Below, piece after piece: positions 44,060-52,877 of a stretch of DNA of 64,000 nucleotides. The stretch spans positions 186,001 to 250,000 of the forward strand of contig NZ_RYYV01000004.1 of the NCBI RefSeq assembly GCF_003977665.1, in the 5' to 3' direction. How positions within the stretch are numbered: the stretch's first letter is position 1; every line of letters starts with the position of its first letter. This stretch comes from Dyella choica (lineage in GTDB: Bacteria; Pseudomonadota; Gammaproteobacteria; Xanthomonadales; Rhodanobacteraceae). The notes beneath the pieces were generated by a model that was not told where the DNA came from, searched no databases, and was given only the letters and a program-made list of their open reading frames with translations. The translations under genes were made by a program, and so were the position numbers.

Positions 44060-45412
44060 CTAGAAGCCGCTTGCGTAGGCAAACACCATCAGCACCAGCG
44101 TCACGGTGATGGCGCCGAAGATACGGGTGGCAATCTGCGCAAAGGGCATCAAGGCCATCCGCTCCGAAGCGGAGAGGATAGCGACATCGCCGGTGCCACC
44201 CTGTCCGCTGTGGCAGGCACAAACGATTGCCGTATCGATCGGGTACATGCCCATGCGGCGGCCCACGTAGAAACCGGTAATCATCAGCGTAGCCACCGTC
44301 GAAGCTATCGTCAGGGCGTTACTCAGAGTCAATGCCGAGACCAGCTTGTCCCAGGGCGTCATGGAGACACCGATAGCGAACAGCAACGGATAAGTCACCG
44401 CAACGGCAAAGAACCGGTAGGCAAGGCTCGCTCCCCGCTGCAACTGCGGGGAAATGGCCATGCCGAGTTTGGCCAGTACGGCGATGAACAGCATCGATAT
44501 CGGTGCCGGTAAGCCGAACAGGTGGAAGGCCAGCAGACCCGCCACATAGAAGCTGATGCCGGTTATCCCTGCTGCGGCCAGATGGGCGATATCCACGCTC
44601 GCGCCTTCCTGGTCGCGGTCTACGTAAGCATGGACCGCGTTTTCTTCCCCCGGATACAGGTATCCGCGCCCGCTCAGATGCGGGTATTTGCGCCCCACGA
44701 AATGGAACAGGCCCGATAGCAGAATGGCCGTCAGGCTTCCCAGCATCACCGAGGGGAGTACCTGGGCGAACACCTCATCCTGCGCCTGATGCAGTACCGC
44801 CGCATACCCATAGGACAAGGGCAACGCACCCTCGCCTACCCCGCCAGCCATGATGGGAATCACCACGTAAAAAAACGTGTGGCGGACGTCCAGCCCGAGC
44901 AGGCTGCCCACCAGGGTGCCTACCAGCATCGCCGCGACCGAGCCACAGGCCAGTGGCACGAAGATCTTGAGGAAACCCTGGATCAGCACACGCCTATCCA
45001 TCGACAGGATGCTGCCAACAATGATCATGCAGATGAACAGATAGAGAAAATGGGTCGACTTGGTAAAGCTAGTGACACCATGCACGACGATTGGCGGAAG
45101 CCATTGCGCGTAGACCAGGTAGGACGGCAGGAAGGTCGCCAGAATCGCCGCGGCGCCGACATGTCGAAGATAGGGCAAGCGCTTGCCGATCTCGCCGCAG
45201 GTAAAACCGCCCACTGCCAGTACGGCGATGGCGATGTTGATTTCACCCGGCATCCATCCCTGCCACACCATGACACCAAGCAACGCAAGCAACAACACAT
45301 AGACAGGCAGGGGAATGATGCCGATGCGGATGTCCATCCACCGCCACCAGCCTTCCGGCCAGAATCGGCGAGCGGCAAGCGCGGATTTCGTGCAGGTCTC
45401 TGGAGCACTCAT
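44060..45412 (-). CDS. 2-hydroxycarboxylate transporter family protein (citrate/malate:cation symporter), 450 aa
   Basis: Multi-pass inner-membrane protein. Two Gly-rich motifs of the 2HCT family are visible: IMAGGVGEGALPLS near residue 195 and ACHSGQGGTGDVAILSA near residue 405, each in a reentrant loop. The length matches CitS/CimH-type carriers, which take up citrate, malate or similar acids with Na+ or H+. The porin gene lies 43 bases upstream on the same strand, suggesting an uptake operon for organic acids. Confidence 0.9.
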   Translation of the reverse strand: MSAPETCTKSALAARRFWPEGWWRWMDIRIGIIPLPVYVLLLALLGVMVWQGWMPGEINIAIAVLAVGGFTCGEIGKRLPYLRHVGAAAILATFLPSYLVYAQWLPPIVVHGVTSFTKSTHFLYLFICMIIVGSILSMDRRVLIQGFLKIFVPLACGSVAAMLVGTLVGSLLGLDVRHTFFYVVIPIMAGGVGEGALPLSYGYAAVLHQAQDEVFAQVLPSVMLGSLTAILLSGLFHFVGRKYPHLSGRGYLYPGEENAVHAYVDRDQEGASVDIAHLAAAGITGISFYVAGLLAFHLFGLPAPISMLFIAVLAKLGMAISPQLQRGASLAYRFFAVAVTYPLLFAIGVSMTPWDKLVSALTLSNALTIASTVATLMITGFYVGRRMGMYPIDTAIVCACHSGQGGTGDVAILSASERMALMPFAQIATRIFGAITVTLVLMVFAYASGF

Positions 45413-45455
45413 CGTTCAAACCATCCTGATCCCATCCTGGCCGAGGTGCTTGCGC

Positions 45456-46823
45456 CTAGAAGCGGAAACGGATGCCGATCATGGGATCGACGTTCCACCG
45501 GTGCAGATAGCCGCTGGCCAATCCCCCTCTGACCCGCGAATACATCACGCCGGCATAGGTGTCGAAATGGCCGTTGATCCGATAATCCATCCGCACTGAA
45601 GGCATGGTCTGGGTGCCGTAGCACTGTGGGGAATCGGACCCCGAGCATTGGGTCTTTCCGTAGGCGTTCTGGTGGTAGTAGTACCAGCCCGCCGCCAGAT
45701 CCAGCTTGGCCGTGATGGGATGGTCAAAGCCGATCCAATACACAGTCAGTACTTTGGCATGCGGATAGGCCGAATCGTTGACTACGCTAAACCAATACCC
45801 GCCCAGCCCTTGCAACGGCGCCGCAAGTGCATGCGAAGGGTTGCGCAATCGCAGGTTTGCGATACCCGCGTAGAGCGTCCAGTGATCCAAACGGTATTTG
45901 GCCATGGCCAGATAGGACGTATTGTCCGAAACGGTGGCGACCAACGAATCGGGTGGAGCGCCCTTGGCCATTTGCCCTGCCGTGAGTGAACTCGCGGAAA
46001 GGGCTGTGTTTTTGTGTCCCCATGCGATGTCCATGGACCATCGTCCCTGGTCAAAGCCGACATCGATGTTTTTGGCCATGCCCGGGCTTCCTTGGGTGTA
46101 GCCCGGCTGGAACAGTCCGCTGATCCGAAAATGTTTGTACTGGTAAGCGTATTTGATGGAGTTGTCCAAACGGCCGTCTTCGGTTACGCCGATGCCCGCC
46201 GCGGCATTGGAATAAGAAAGGATGGAAAAGGCGTAGGAGCCGGCCAAGGGATCGTAGTGGCTCATCGCGTCTCTGTCCGGGAGGTTGTTGCGCCCCAGCG
46301 TGAGGCTGCCATAGGTCTTGGAACTGATACCCCAATAGGCCGGTCCGTTGAAGGTTTGTCCCGCGCGACTGGAGTCGCCCGCCGCACGCTGTCGACTTTG
46401 CGGCACCCCGTTGTTGTCGACGAGGGATTGCAGACCATTCGTCAAACGGAACGAATGCGGCGAAAACCCGGTTTCCAGCTTGAACACGAAGTCGAAATCG
46501 CCCGCTATCTTTTGCTTGCCGCGCAAGCCGATGGACGACTGGCTTAGGCCATTGGGCGCGATCGAAACCAGGGATTGATGCGCGGTCTTATTGATAAAGT
46601 AGTTCAAGCCCGCAGCCGAGCTTCCACTGACTTTGGCACCTGCACGCAAATACGCAACGCCGATGTCATAAACGCCGTACAACGTGATGCCATGCCAAGT
46701 CAGTTCGTCCTCCGCCGCTTTCGTTTCGGAGGGGGCCAGCATGCCCATGACAAGCAAGGCGAGCGCAGACCGACCCATTCCCTTTCTCGCAACCGACTCC
46801 ATCGCAATACGCTTGCAGTTCAT
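45456..46823 (-). CDS. Gram-negative porin, 455 aa
   Basis: A signal peptide (ALALLVMGMLAPSETKA) precedes a typical trimeric porin start (ELTWHGITLYGVYDIGVAYL). The pattern of porins is clear: SSIGLRGKQKIAGDFDFVFKLETGFSP, GSLTLGRNNLPDRDAM, and a barrel end with aromatic GIRFRF. It should form an outer-membrane diffusion channel. It probably serves the adjacent 2-hydroxycarboxylate transporter. Confidence 0.9.
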   Translation of the reverse strand: MNCKRIAMESVARKGMGRSALALLVMGMLAPSETKAAEDELTWHGITLYGVYDIGVAYLRAGAKVSGSSAAGLNYFINKTAHQSLVSIAPNGLSQSSIGLRGKQKIAGDFDFVFKLETGFSPHSFRLTNGLQSLVDNNGVPQSRQRAAGDSSRAGQTFNGPAYWGISSKTYGSLTLGRNNLPDRDAMSHYDPLAGSYAFSILSYSNAAAGIGVTEDGRLDNSIKYAYQYKHFRISGLFQPGYTQGSPGMAKNIDVGFDQGRWSMDIAWGHKNTALSASSLTAGQMAKGAPPDSLVATVSDNTSYLAMAKYRLDHWTLYAGIANLRLRNPSHALAAPLQGLGGYWFSVVNDSAYPHAKVLTVYWIGFDHPITAKLDLAAGWYYYHQNAYGKTQCSGSDSPQCYGTQTMPSVRMDYRINGHFDTYAGVMYSRVRGGLASGYLHRWNVDPMIGIRFRF

Positions 46824-47481
46824 GGCACTCCTCGGTCATTGCATTCGTCACTCGCTCACACCATCACGGGCGCACGCACCGAGAGTCATCCATTGCATGA
46901 CTCTTGCAGATGCGGCGTAGCGCGGCGGGAGCCCGTTGCAGTCGAATGTACCGACCTCAGATCGATCGCCCAATAAAAGAACTCCTAAATTGTTTAGAGA
47001 TGCAGGTGAGTACCGTGGCGCACGCGCACCACGGCCTGCTTCGAGGTTTTAGCGCACGTCGCGCTGCTCCCTGGCCATCCTCCCATTGAGCGGAACGCAG
47101 GTTGACGCAAGCCAACCTCCGGCAAGGCTTCAGGGCACCCGGCGAAAACGTTTACCAGCGTCTTTCCTCACGCCGTTTTCACGGGGCACATTGTTTGATC
47201 GCCCCCGAAGATTTGGGGGAATCTAGCGGGGGAGTGAGTTCCGTTTTTCACGCGTCTGGTGACAACCAGGGTAAGTAACTCACCCAATAGATCGCGTTTG
47301 CAGAAAGTCGCGCCGGCAAGCAGGCCGCGACTCGTCATCGTTTGATTCGAATTTGCGCAAAGCAAGCTCATGGTGCCTGCATGTCATCGCCCACGAAAGC
47401 CGGGGCGCGCACCGATTTGATACACCGCGCAAGAAAGTTGACTGATCGACTTTTTCTTACTTTCCACAGGAGTAGAGAGCG
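46824..47481. other. Intergenic region, 658 bp
   Basis: The region between the divergent porin and cytochrome genes. I see no convincing gene, repeat or RNA. Promoters for both genes should lie at the edges; ACAGGAGTAGAGAGC just before 47482 is the ribosome site of the cytochrome gene. Confidence 0.5.
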
Positions 47482-49344
47482 ATGAGAAAACTAGCTGCAA
47501 CGAAGCGGAACAATCGTGCGGTTTTCAGGTTCCTGGGCGCCTCGGTACTGGCGCTGGCGCCGGTGGGATTCGTCGGCGCCCAAACCGTGGTGCCGTCGAA
47601 TGCGAAAGCGCTGTGCGCAGTCGCGCCAACCACCTTCGCCAGTTGGTTTGTCAGCGGCAAGCCAAGCCTGAATGGCGCGGTCAATCCGGCCGACAGCATC
47701 AAGTTCCCGAACCAGAACGACTGCAACTTCTACAACTGGAGTGCGCAGATGTTTCTCTGGCTCACCTCTCCAGCATCTGGCGCGTATGGCTCGAAAGGCT
47801 TCGTATTCACGTCGCCGATTTTCTATAACGTCTCCGGCTTGAGTAACGGCAAGCGCACCTATTCGCAAAACCAGCCGGACAACCCGCTTCCCCTGCTCAA
47901 CGTACGCGCCGCTCAGGCCGGTGAGCACGGCTTGCAGCTGGTCACCGACAAGAACGGTCAGATCTTCGAAGTGGTGCCGGCTACGCAGGCCGAGAACGGC
48001 AATTCGCTACTGCGCAACGCGGCCGGCAAAATGATCGAGATTCGTCGCGTCGAAGAGCAGCCCGGCAAGAAGCCGAAGTTCTTCGATGCGGCCGACAAGG
48101 AGATCGTGCAACCGAAGGCTCCGAAGCTCGATACTACGCTGGCTTTGCGCGTCGCACCGCAATTGGCCACGGCCACGCCCGCGGAAAAGAAGAACTTCGT
48201 GCAAGGGTTCCAGGTGAACGGCGAGGTGGTGTTCGTCGACAGTAACGGCAACACCATCGACCCGACCCAGGGCCAGGCCGGCGGCTTGTCGGGCGTGCTG
48301 CTCGCGCAAGACCAGTCGCTGGTGTACTACGCCACGATGGTCAACGACGTTTATGCGTTTTTCCAGACCGGCACCGTGAATGGCACCTTCCCAAGCGGCC
48401 CGAGCGGCTACAGCTTCTTCCCCACCTCGGCCCAGCAACTGACCCCGGTGCTCAGGTACGCTGCCTCGAAGGGTTCGAACCTGCCGGACCGGGTCGCCCT
48501 GACGATGGAATTGAAGACCTCGTGGATCGATACCGCGGGCCTGCCTGCGCTGGGATTGAAGCCAAGCGACTTCATCACCGTCACGACCACGGTACCCGTG
48601 TACAACCGCAGTAATCCGAAGCTATGGATTCCTACCAGCCAGACCAAGCAAGTCAACCTGGCCATGGTGGGCATGCATGTGGTCGGCAGCGTCGCCGGAC
48701 ATCCGGAAATGGCCTGGGCCACCTTCGAGCACGTCACCAATGCGCCGAGCTCCGGTTACCAGTACACCAATGTCCAGGGCGGGACGTCCTCGGTGCCGCA
48801 AGGCAAGGCCGGCAAGTGGGCATTCGCCTCACCCACTGCAACGGTCTACAACTTGCAGAAGGCGAACTACAAGGCTGCGCCAAACATCCAGGGGCAGACC
48901 TACAAGGACGGCACCAACACGTATGTCACGGATATCACGCCTAGCGACACCCTGCGTTCAAAGGCCTGGGGTACCGGCTCGGACGCGTCGGACTTCGTCT
49001 TGGAAAATACCGAAGTCATTTCGTCCGACAGCAGTGTGTTGACCCAGATCGCGAAGGGTGACGTGCGCGCCAACTACATCATGACCGGGGCGACCTGGAC
49101 CATCCATGGGCAGACGGTGCAGAACCCGCCGCCCGGCCAGACGCAGCCCAACAACCAGATCGGCACGAATCTGCTCAACAACACCACCATGGAGACTTAC
49201 GATCAGGGCATCGATGCCCGATCCAACGGTTCGAACTGCTTCAGCTGCCATGCCAACGGCTCGCAGCCTGCGGGGCAACCGGCCAATACCGCAGTAAGCC
49301 ATATTTTCACCACGCTGGTCCCGCTATACCCGAAGTCGAACTAG
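47482..49344 (+). CDS. Secreted cytochrome c-like protein, 620 aa
   Basis: A signal peptide (FLGASVLALAPVGFVGAQ) is followed by an early WSAQMFLWLTSPASG region and a long beta-rich middle. Near the C-terminus TTMETYDQGIDAR is followed by NCFSCHANG, a single CxxCH heme c site (residues about 587-591), and VSHIF, which may contribute the distal His. The pattern fits a little-studied family of large single-heme periplasmic proteins. The start has a strong ribosome site (AGGAG). A GC-rich hairpin separates it from hypF, so it is probably not part of the hyp operon, although it is on the same strand. Confidence 0.7.
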   Translation: MRKLAATKRNNRAVFRFLGASVLALAPVGFVGAQTVVPSNAKALCAVAPTTFASWFVSGKPSLNGAVNPADSIKFPNQNDCNFYNWSAQMFLWLTSPASGAYGSKGFVFTSPIFYNVSGLSNGKRTYSQNQPDNPLPLLNVRAAQAGEHGLQLVTDKNGQIFEVVPATQAENGNSLLRNAAGKMIEIRRVEEQPGKKPKFFDAADKEIVQPKAPKLDTTLALRVAPQLATATPAEKKNFVQGFQVNGEVVFVDSNGNTIDPTQGQAGGLSGVLLAQDQSLVYYATMVNDVYAFFQTGTVNGTFPSGPSGYSFFPTSAQQLTPVLRYAASKGSNLPDRVALTMELKTSWIDTAGLPALGLKPSDFITVTTTVPVYNRSNPKLWIPTSQTKQVNLAMVGMHVVGSVAGHPEMAWATFEHVTNAPSSGYQYTNVQGGTSSVPQGKAGKWAFASPTATVYNLQKANYKAAPNIQGQTYKDGTNTYVTDITPSDTLRSKAWGTGSDASDFVLENTEVISSDSSVLTQIAKGDVRANYIMTGATWTIHGQTVQNPPPGQTQPNNQIGTNLLNNTTMETYDQGIDARSNGSNCFSCHANGSQPAGQPANTAVSHIFTTLVPLYPKSN

Positions 49345-49351
49345 CCGCATG

Positions 49352-49380
49352 GCCCTGCGGCGCCGCCGGCGCCGCAGGGC
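49352..49380 (+). terminator. GC-rich hairpin between cytochrome c and hypF genes
   Basis: GCCCTGCGGCGCC (49352-49364), loop GCC, GGCGCCGCAGGGC (49368-49380): a perfect 13-bp stem starting 7 bases after the cytochrome stop. No long T tract follows (ATCGTCCCTTT), so it may terminate poorly or act on mRNA stability. Confidence 0.6.
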
Positions 49381-49440
49381 ATCGTCCCTTTCCGTACCAG
49401 GGCCTGGTGCGGACCTGTGCATCCACGTTGGGAACGGCAC

Positions 49441-51870
49441 ATGTCGACTGTGTGGCAACACCTCGAAGTGCGGGTCACCGGTACAGTACAGGGCGTGGGG
49501 TTTCGCCCTACGGTATATCGGCTGGCCCTCGCCTGCGGACTTGACGGCGAAGTCCTGAACGACAGCGAAGGCGTACTGATCCGGCTGGCCGGCGCTCCGG
49601 ATGATGTACGTGACTTCATGCGCCGACTGCCCGGCGAAGCGCCGCCGCTGGCGAAGATCGATTCGATTGCCGCGACCGAGCGTGCCGACTTCCGCGAATA
49701 CCGCGGCTTTCGCATCTCCGATTCGCGCCACGCTGCGGGCCGCACCGAAGTGGCCGCCGATGCCGCAGTCTGCCAAAGCTGCCTCGACGAGATCAGCGAT
49801 CCGCAGCAGCGGCGCTATCTCTATCCCTTTACCAACTGCACCCATTGCGGACCGCGGCTGTCCATCGTGCTGGGCATTCCCTACGATCGTGCGGCCACCA
49901 CGATGGCAGCTTTCGCGATGTGCCCCGCGTGCGCGCGGGAATACGGCGATCCGCTGGATCGGCGCTTCCATGCGCAACCGATCGCTTGCCACACTTGCGG
50001 TCCAACTTTGACGCTGCACGAGGATGGAGCAGCGCTACGCTTCGGCGCAGACGGCAATGCGCGTGCGACGATGGCGCGCCAGCTGGAGCACCTGTGCCGT
50101 GCACTGGCCGCGGGCAAGATCGTGGCTTTGAAGGGTCTCGGCGGATTCCATTTGTGCTGCGACGCCACCCAGCACGCGGCGGTCGCCACGCTACGCCGGC
50201 GCAAGGCACGCGAAGCCAAGCCTTTCGCCCTGATGGCTGCGGACCTGGCCGCGATACGCCGCTATTGCGATATCTCCCCGCTTGAAGAGCAACTGCTGGG
50301 AAGCCCCGCCGCGCCGATCGTTCTGCTCGAGGCACGCAACGAGCCGGCGCCCGACCGCCCGGCGCTTGCGGACGCCATTGCGCCGAACAGCCGCCTGCTC
50401 GGGTTCATGTTGCCCTATACGCCGCTGCACTACCTGCTGTGCCGCCAGTTCGGCCGGCCGCTGGTCATGACGAGCGGGAACCTGTCCGGCGAACCGCAAC
50501 TGATCGACAACGCCGAAGCCCTGCTCAAATTGGGCTGCATCGCCGACCTGATCGCCACCCACAATCGCGACATCGCCAACCGCATGGACGATTCGGTCGT
50601 GCGCGTCGTCGCCGGCCAAGCTCGGCTACTGCGGCGCGCGCGCGGTTATGCGCCGCGCTCGATCACGCTGCCCGCGGGTTTCGAGCGTGCCGATGGCATC
50701 CTCGCTTACGGCGCCGAGCTCAAGTCCACGTTCTGCCTGGTGAAACAGGGCGCAGCCATCCTGTCGCAACACCAAGGCGACCTGGAAGAGGTCAACACCT
50801 ACGAAGACTACGAGCGCAATCTCAGCCTCTACCGCCGATTGTTCGAGTTCACTCCGCGCCATTACGCCGTCGACCTGCACCCCGAATACCTGAGCAGCAA
50901 GCTGGCGCGCCGCGAGTCCCCTGCTTCCGTTATCGCGGTACAGCACCATCACGCGCACATTGCCTGCGCCATGGCGGAAAACGGTCTGGCCAGAACGCAT
51001 CGCCCGGTGCTGGGCATCGCCTTCGACGGGCTGGGCATGGGCGACGGCGGTAGCCTGTGGGGCGGCGAATTCCTGCTGGCCGACTACGCGGGCTACCGCC
51101 GGCTGGCTTGCCTGAAGCCGGTGGCCATGCCTGGCGGCGGACAAGCGGTCCGGCAGCCATGGCGCAACACCCTGGCCCAACTGCTTGCCTGCATGGAGTG
51201 GGAGGATTTCGCTACGCGCTACGGCGATACGGGCATAGGCCGAATGCTGTTGGCCCAACCCATCCCGACATTGCGCACCATGTTGTGTGAGCGCGTGAAC
51301 TGCCCAATGGCCAGTTCCGCCGGCCGCCTGTTCGACGCCGTCGCCGGCGCGCTCGGCCTGCACACTGAGCAGGCGCAGTTCGAAGGGCAAGCCGCCATCG
51401 CGCTGGAAATGCTGGCCGACCGCCCTACGCTGCAAAGCTGCCTCGCGCTCGGCATGGAGCATGGTGGCGAGGCCTACCGCCTGGCTATCGTGGCCGATGC
51501 CGTACCGCTCGTGCTCGATCCAGGCAGCATTTGGCCACGGCTTTGCGACGACCTGCTGCACGGCGTACCGCCCGCCGTCATCGCCGCCCGCTTCCATGCA
51601 GGATTGATCCTGGGCATCGCCGACATGGCCGAGCATTTGCGCCGCAAGCATGGCTTCGGCGACGTGGTGCTATCCGGCGGCTGCATGCAGAACGCACTGC
51701 TGATGGAGGGCTTGGTCGACACGTTCACCGCCGTTGGCATGCGCTGCCTGACCCATACGCTCGTGCCGGCCAACGACGGTGGCATCGCACTCGGACAAGC
51801 CGTGGTCGCCGCTGCACGCATTGCCGGACAGCCGTCCATCGCCGCATCGATTCCCCAAGTTCATGCATAA
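49441..51870 (+). CDS. hypF: Carbamoyltransferase HypF, 809 aa
   Basis: All HypF domains are present: an acylphosphatase domain (GTVQGVGFRPTVYRLA, residues 12-27), two zinc fingers (C-x2-C-x18-C-x2-C, from residue 110 and about 160), a YrdC-like domain (about 200-395) and a Kae1-like domain with HHHAH near residue 502 and GGCMQN near 745. The enzyme turns carbamoyl phosphate and ATP into a carbamoyl group on HypE, the source of the CN ligands. The ATG at 49441 is preceded by GGGA; a GTG at 49417 is an alternative. It is the first gene of the nine-gene cluster. Confidence 0.95.
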   Translation: MSTVWQHLEVRVTGTVQGVGFRPTVYRLALACGLDGEVLNDSEGVLIRLAGAPDDVRDFMRRLPGEAPPLAKIDSIAATERADFREYRGFRISDSRHAAGRTEVAADAAVCQSCLDEISDPQQRRYLYPFTNCTHCGPRLSIVLGIPYDRAATTMAAFAMCPACAREYGDPLDRRFHAQPIACHTCGPTLTLHEDGAALRFGADGNARATMARQLEHLCRALAAGKIVALKGLGGFHLCCDATQHAAVATLRRRKAREAKPFALMAADLAAIRRYCDISPLEEQLLGSPAAPIVLLEARNEPAPDRPALADAIAPNSRLLGFMLPYTPLHYLLCRQFGRPLVMTSGNLSGEPQLIDNAEALLKLGCIADLIATHNRDIANRMDDSVVRVVAGQARLLRRARGYAPRSITLPAGFERADGILAYGAELKSTFCLVKQGAAILSQHQGDLEEVNTYEDYERNLSLYRRLFEFTPRHYAVDLHPEYLSSKLARRESPASVIAVQHHHAHIACAMAENGLARTHRPVLGIAFDGLGMGDGGSLWGGEFLLADYAGYRRLACLKPVAMPGGGQAVRQPWRNTLAQLLACMEWEDFATRYGDTGIGRMLLAQPIPTLRTMLCERVNCPMASSAGRLFDAVAGALGLHTEQAQFEGQAAIALEMLADRPTLQSCLALGMEHGGEAYRLAIVADAVPLVLDPGSIWPRLCDDLLHGVPPAVIAARFHAGLILGIADMAEHLRRKHGFGDVVLSGGCMQNALLMEGLVDTFTAVGMRCLTHTLVPANDGGIALGQAVVAAARIAGQPSIAASIPQVHA

Positions 51871-51888
51871 CCGGAAGAGGAAAGGCAT

Positions 51889-52167
51889 ATGTGCCTAGGC
51901 ATACCAGGAAAAATCGTCGCCATTAGCGATAGCGTGCAACTGCTCGGCATCGTCGACGTGGGCGGCATACAACGCGCGGTGGACTTGAGCTGCGTCGCCC
52001 AAGGCTACGAATCGCTGGAATCGCTGATCGACCGCTGGGTGCTGGTCCACGTGGGCTTCGCCATGAGCGTGATCGACGAAAGCGAGGCTCAGGCCACTCT
52101 CGCGGTACTGACCGAGCTGGGCCAGGTCCAGGAAGAGCTGGCCGCCATGCAGGAAGGCGCATCATGA
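51889..52167 (+). CDS. hypC: Hydrogenase maturation chaperone HypC, 92 aa
   Basis: Starts MCLGIPGKIVAI with the essential Cys2, and has the conserved VDVGGIQRAVDLSCV core and VLVHVGFAMSVIDE. HypC binds HypD and carries the Fe(CN)2(CO) unit to the large subunit. The start has GGAAGAGGAAAGG upstream and lies 18 bases after hypF. Its stop overlaps the next gene (ATGA at 52164-52167). The C-terminal 20 residues are acidic, as is common. Confidence 0.95.
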   Translation: MCLGIPGKIVAISDSVQLLGIVDVGGIQRAVDLSCVAQGYESLESLIDRWVLVHVGFAMSVIDESEAQATLAVLTELGQVQEELAAMQEGAS

Positions 52168-52877
52168 GCGGCGGCGAGAACATCGAACAGCTGCACGCGC
52201 TCTATCCATTCTTGGGTACAAAAAAAACCAATAGCGCCGCCATGCAGCAGGCCCTGCTGATTTCGGTGCAGCAAAAAATCGCCCAACACCTGGATATAGT
52301 CGGGCGATTTTTTGCGACGCAAAACGAGGCCGTGATCGCGTGTGCGCGCACCATTGCCGACATCTATCGAAGCCAGGGCCGGCTCTTCACGATGGGCAAT
52401 GGCGGTTCGAGCTCGGACGCCTCGCATATTGCGGTCGAGTTTCTGCATCCGGTGACGACCGGCCGTCCGGCACTTCCGGCCTTCGACCTCAGCTGCGACA
52501 AGACCGTCATGAGTGCGATCGCCAATGACGTCGGCTACCAGCACGTTTATGCGCGTCAGGTGGCGAGCCTGGTGCGCAAGGAGGACGCGCTGATCGGCGT
52601 TTCGACCAGCGGCAATTCGGCCAACCTACTGCGTGCGTTTGTCCAGGCCAAAAAAATCGGCGCCGCCACCATCGGCCTGTGCGGCGGCGATGGCGGCGAA
52701 ATGGCCAAGGCCGAGCTGGACCATTGCCTGGTGGTCGACTCGGACAGCATCCACCGCATCCAGGAGTGCCACGTCGCCATCTATCACGTGCTGTGGGATC
52801 TGGTGCATACACTGCTGGCCGACGAGCGCGGATTTTCGGGCAGCAAAACCCAAGAACCAACAGGGGCCAAGTCATGA
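52164..52877 (+). CDS. SIS-domain sugar isomerase (GmhA-like) inside the hyp operon, 237 aa
   Basis: A SIS domain of the phosphoheptose isomerase type: MGNGGSSSDASHIAVEF, GVSTSGNSANLLRAF, GLCGGDGGEMA and HRIQECHVAIYHVLWDLVH. By comparison with E. coli GmhA, the metal and catalytic residues (His, Glu, Gln, His) correspond to H88, E92, Q200 and H208, all retained, so it may be an active ketose/aldose-phosphate isomerase. It has about 40 extra N-terminal residues. It overlaps both hypC and hypD by 4 bases. It is not expected for LPS heptose synthesis here. Its reading frame contains a long inverted repeat at 52271-52315. Confidence 0.85.
   Translation: MSGGENIEQLHALYPFLGTKKTNSAAMQQALLISVQQKIAQHLDIVGRFFATQNEAVIACARTIADIYRSQGRLFTMGNGGSSSDASHIAVEFLHPVTTGRPALPAFDLSCDKTVMSAIANDVGYQHVYARQVASLVRKEDALIGVSTSGNSANLLRAFVQAKKIGAATIGLCGGDGGEMAKAELDHCLVVDSDSIHRIQECHVAIYHVLWDLVHTLLADERGFSGSKTQEPTGAKS
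52271..52315. promoter_or_regulatory. Intragenic terminator-like inverted repeat
   Basis: GCAAAAAATCGCCC (52271-52284) and GGGCGATTTTTTGC (52302-52315) are perfect 14-bp complements around a 17-base loop. On either strand this gives a GC stem edge followed by a T run, like an intrinsic terminator, within codons 36-51 of the SIS gene. Confidence 0.6.

Noticed and set aside
52164-52877. LPS heptose gene gmhA
   Set aside because: The fold fits, but 4-base overlaps with hypC and hypD and the N-terminal extension argue for a role in the Hyp cluster, so the symbol was withheld.
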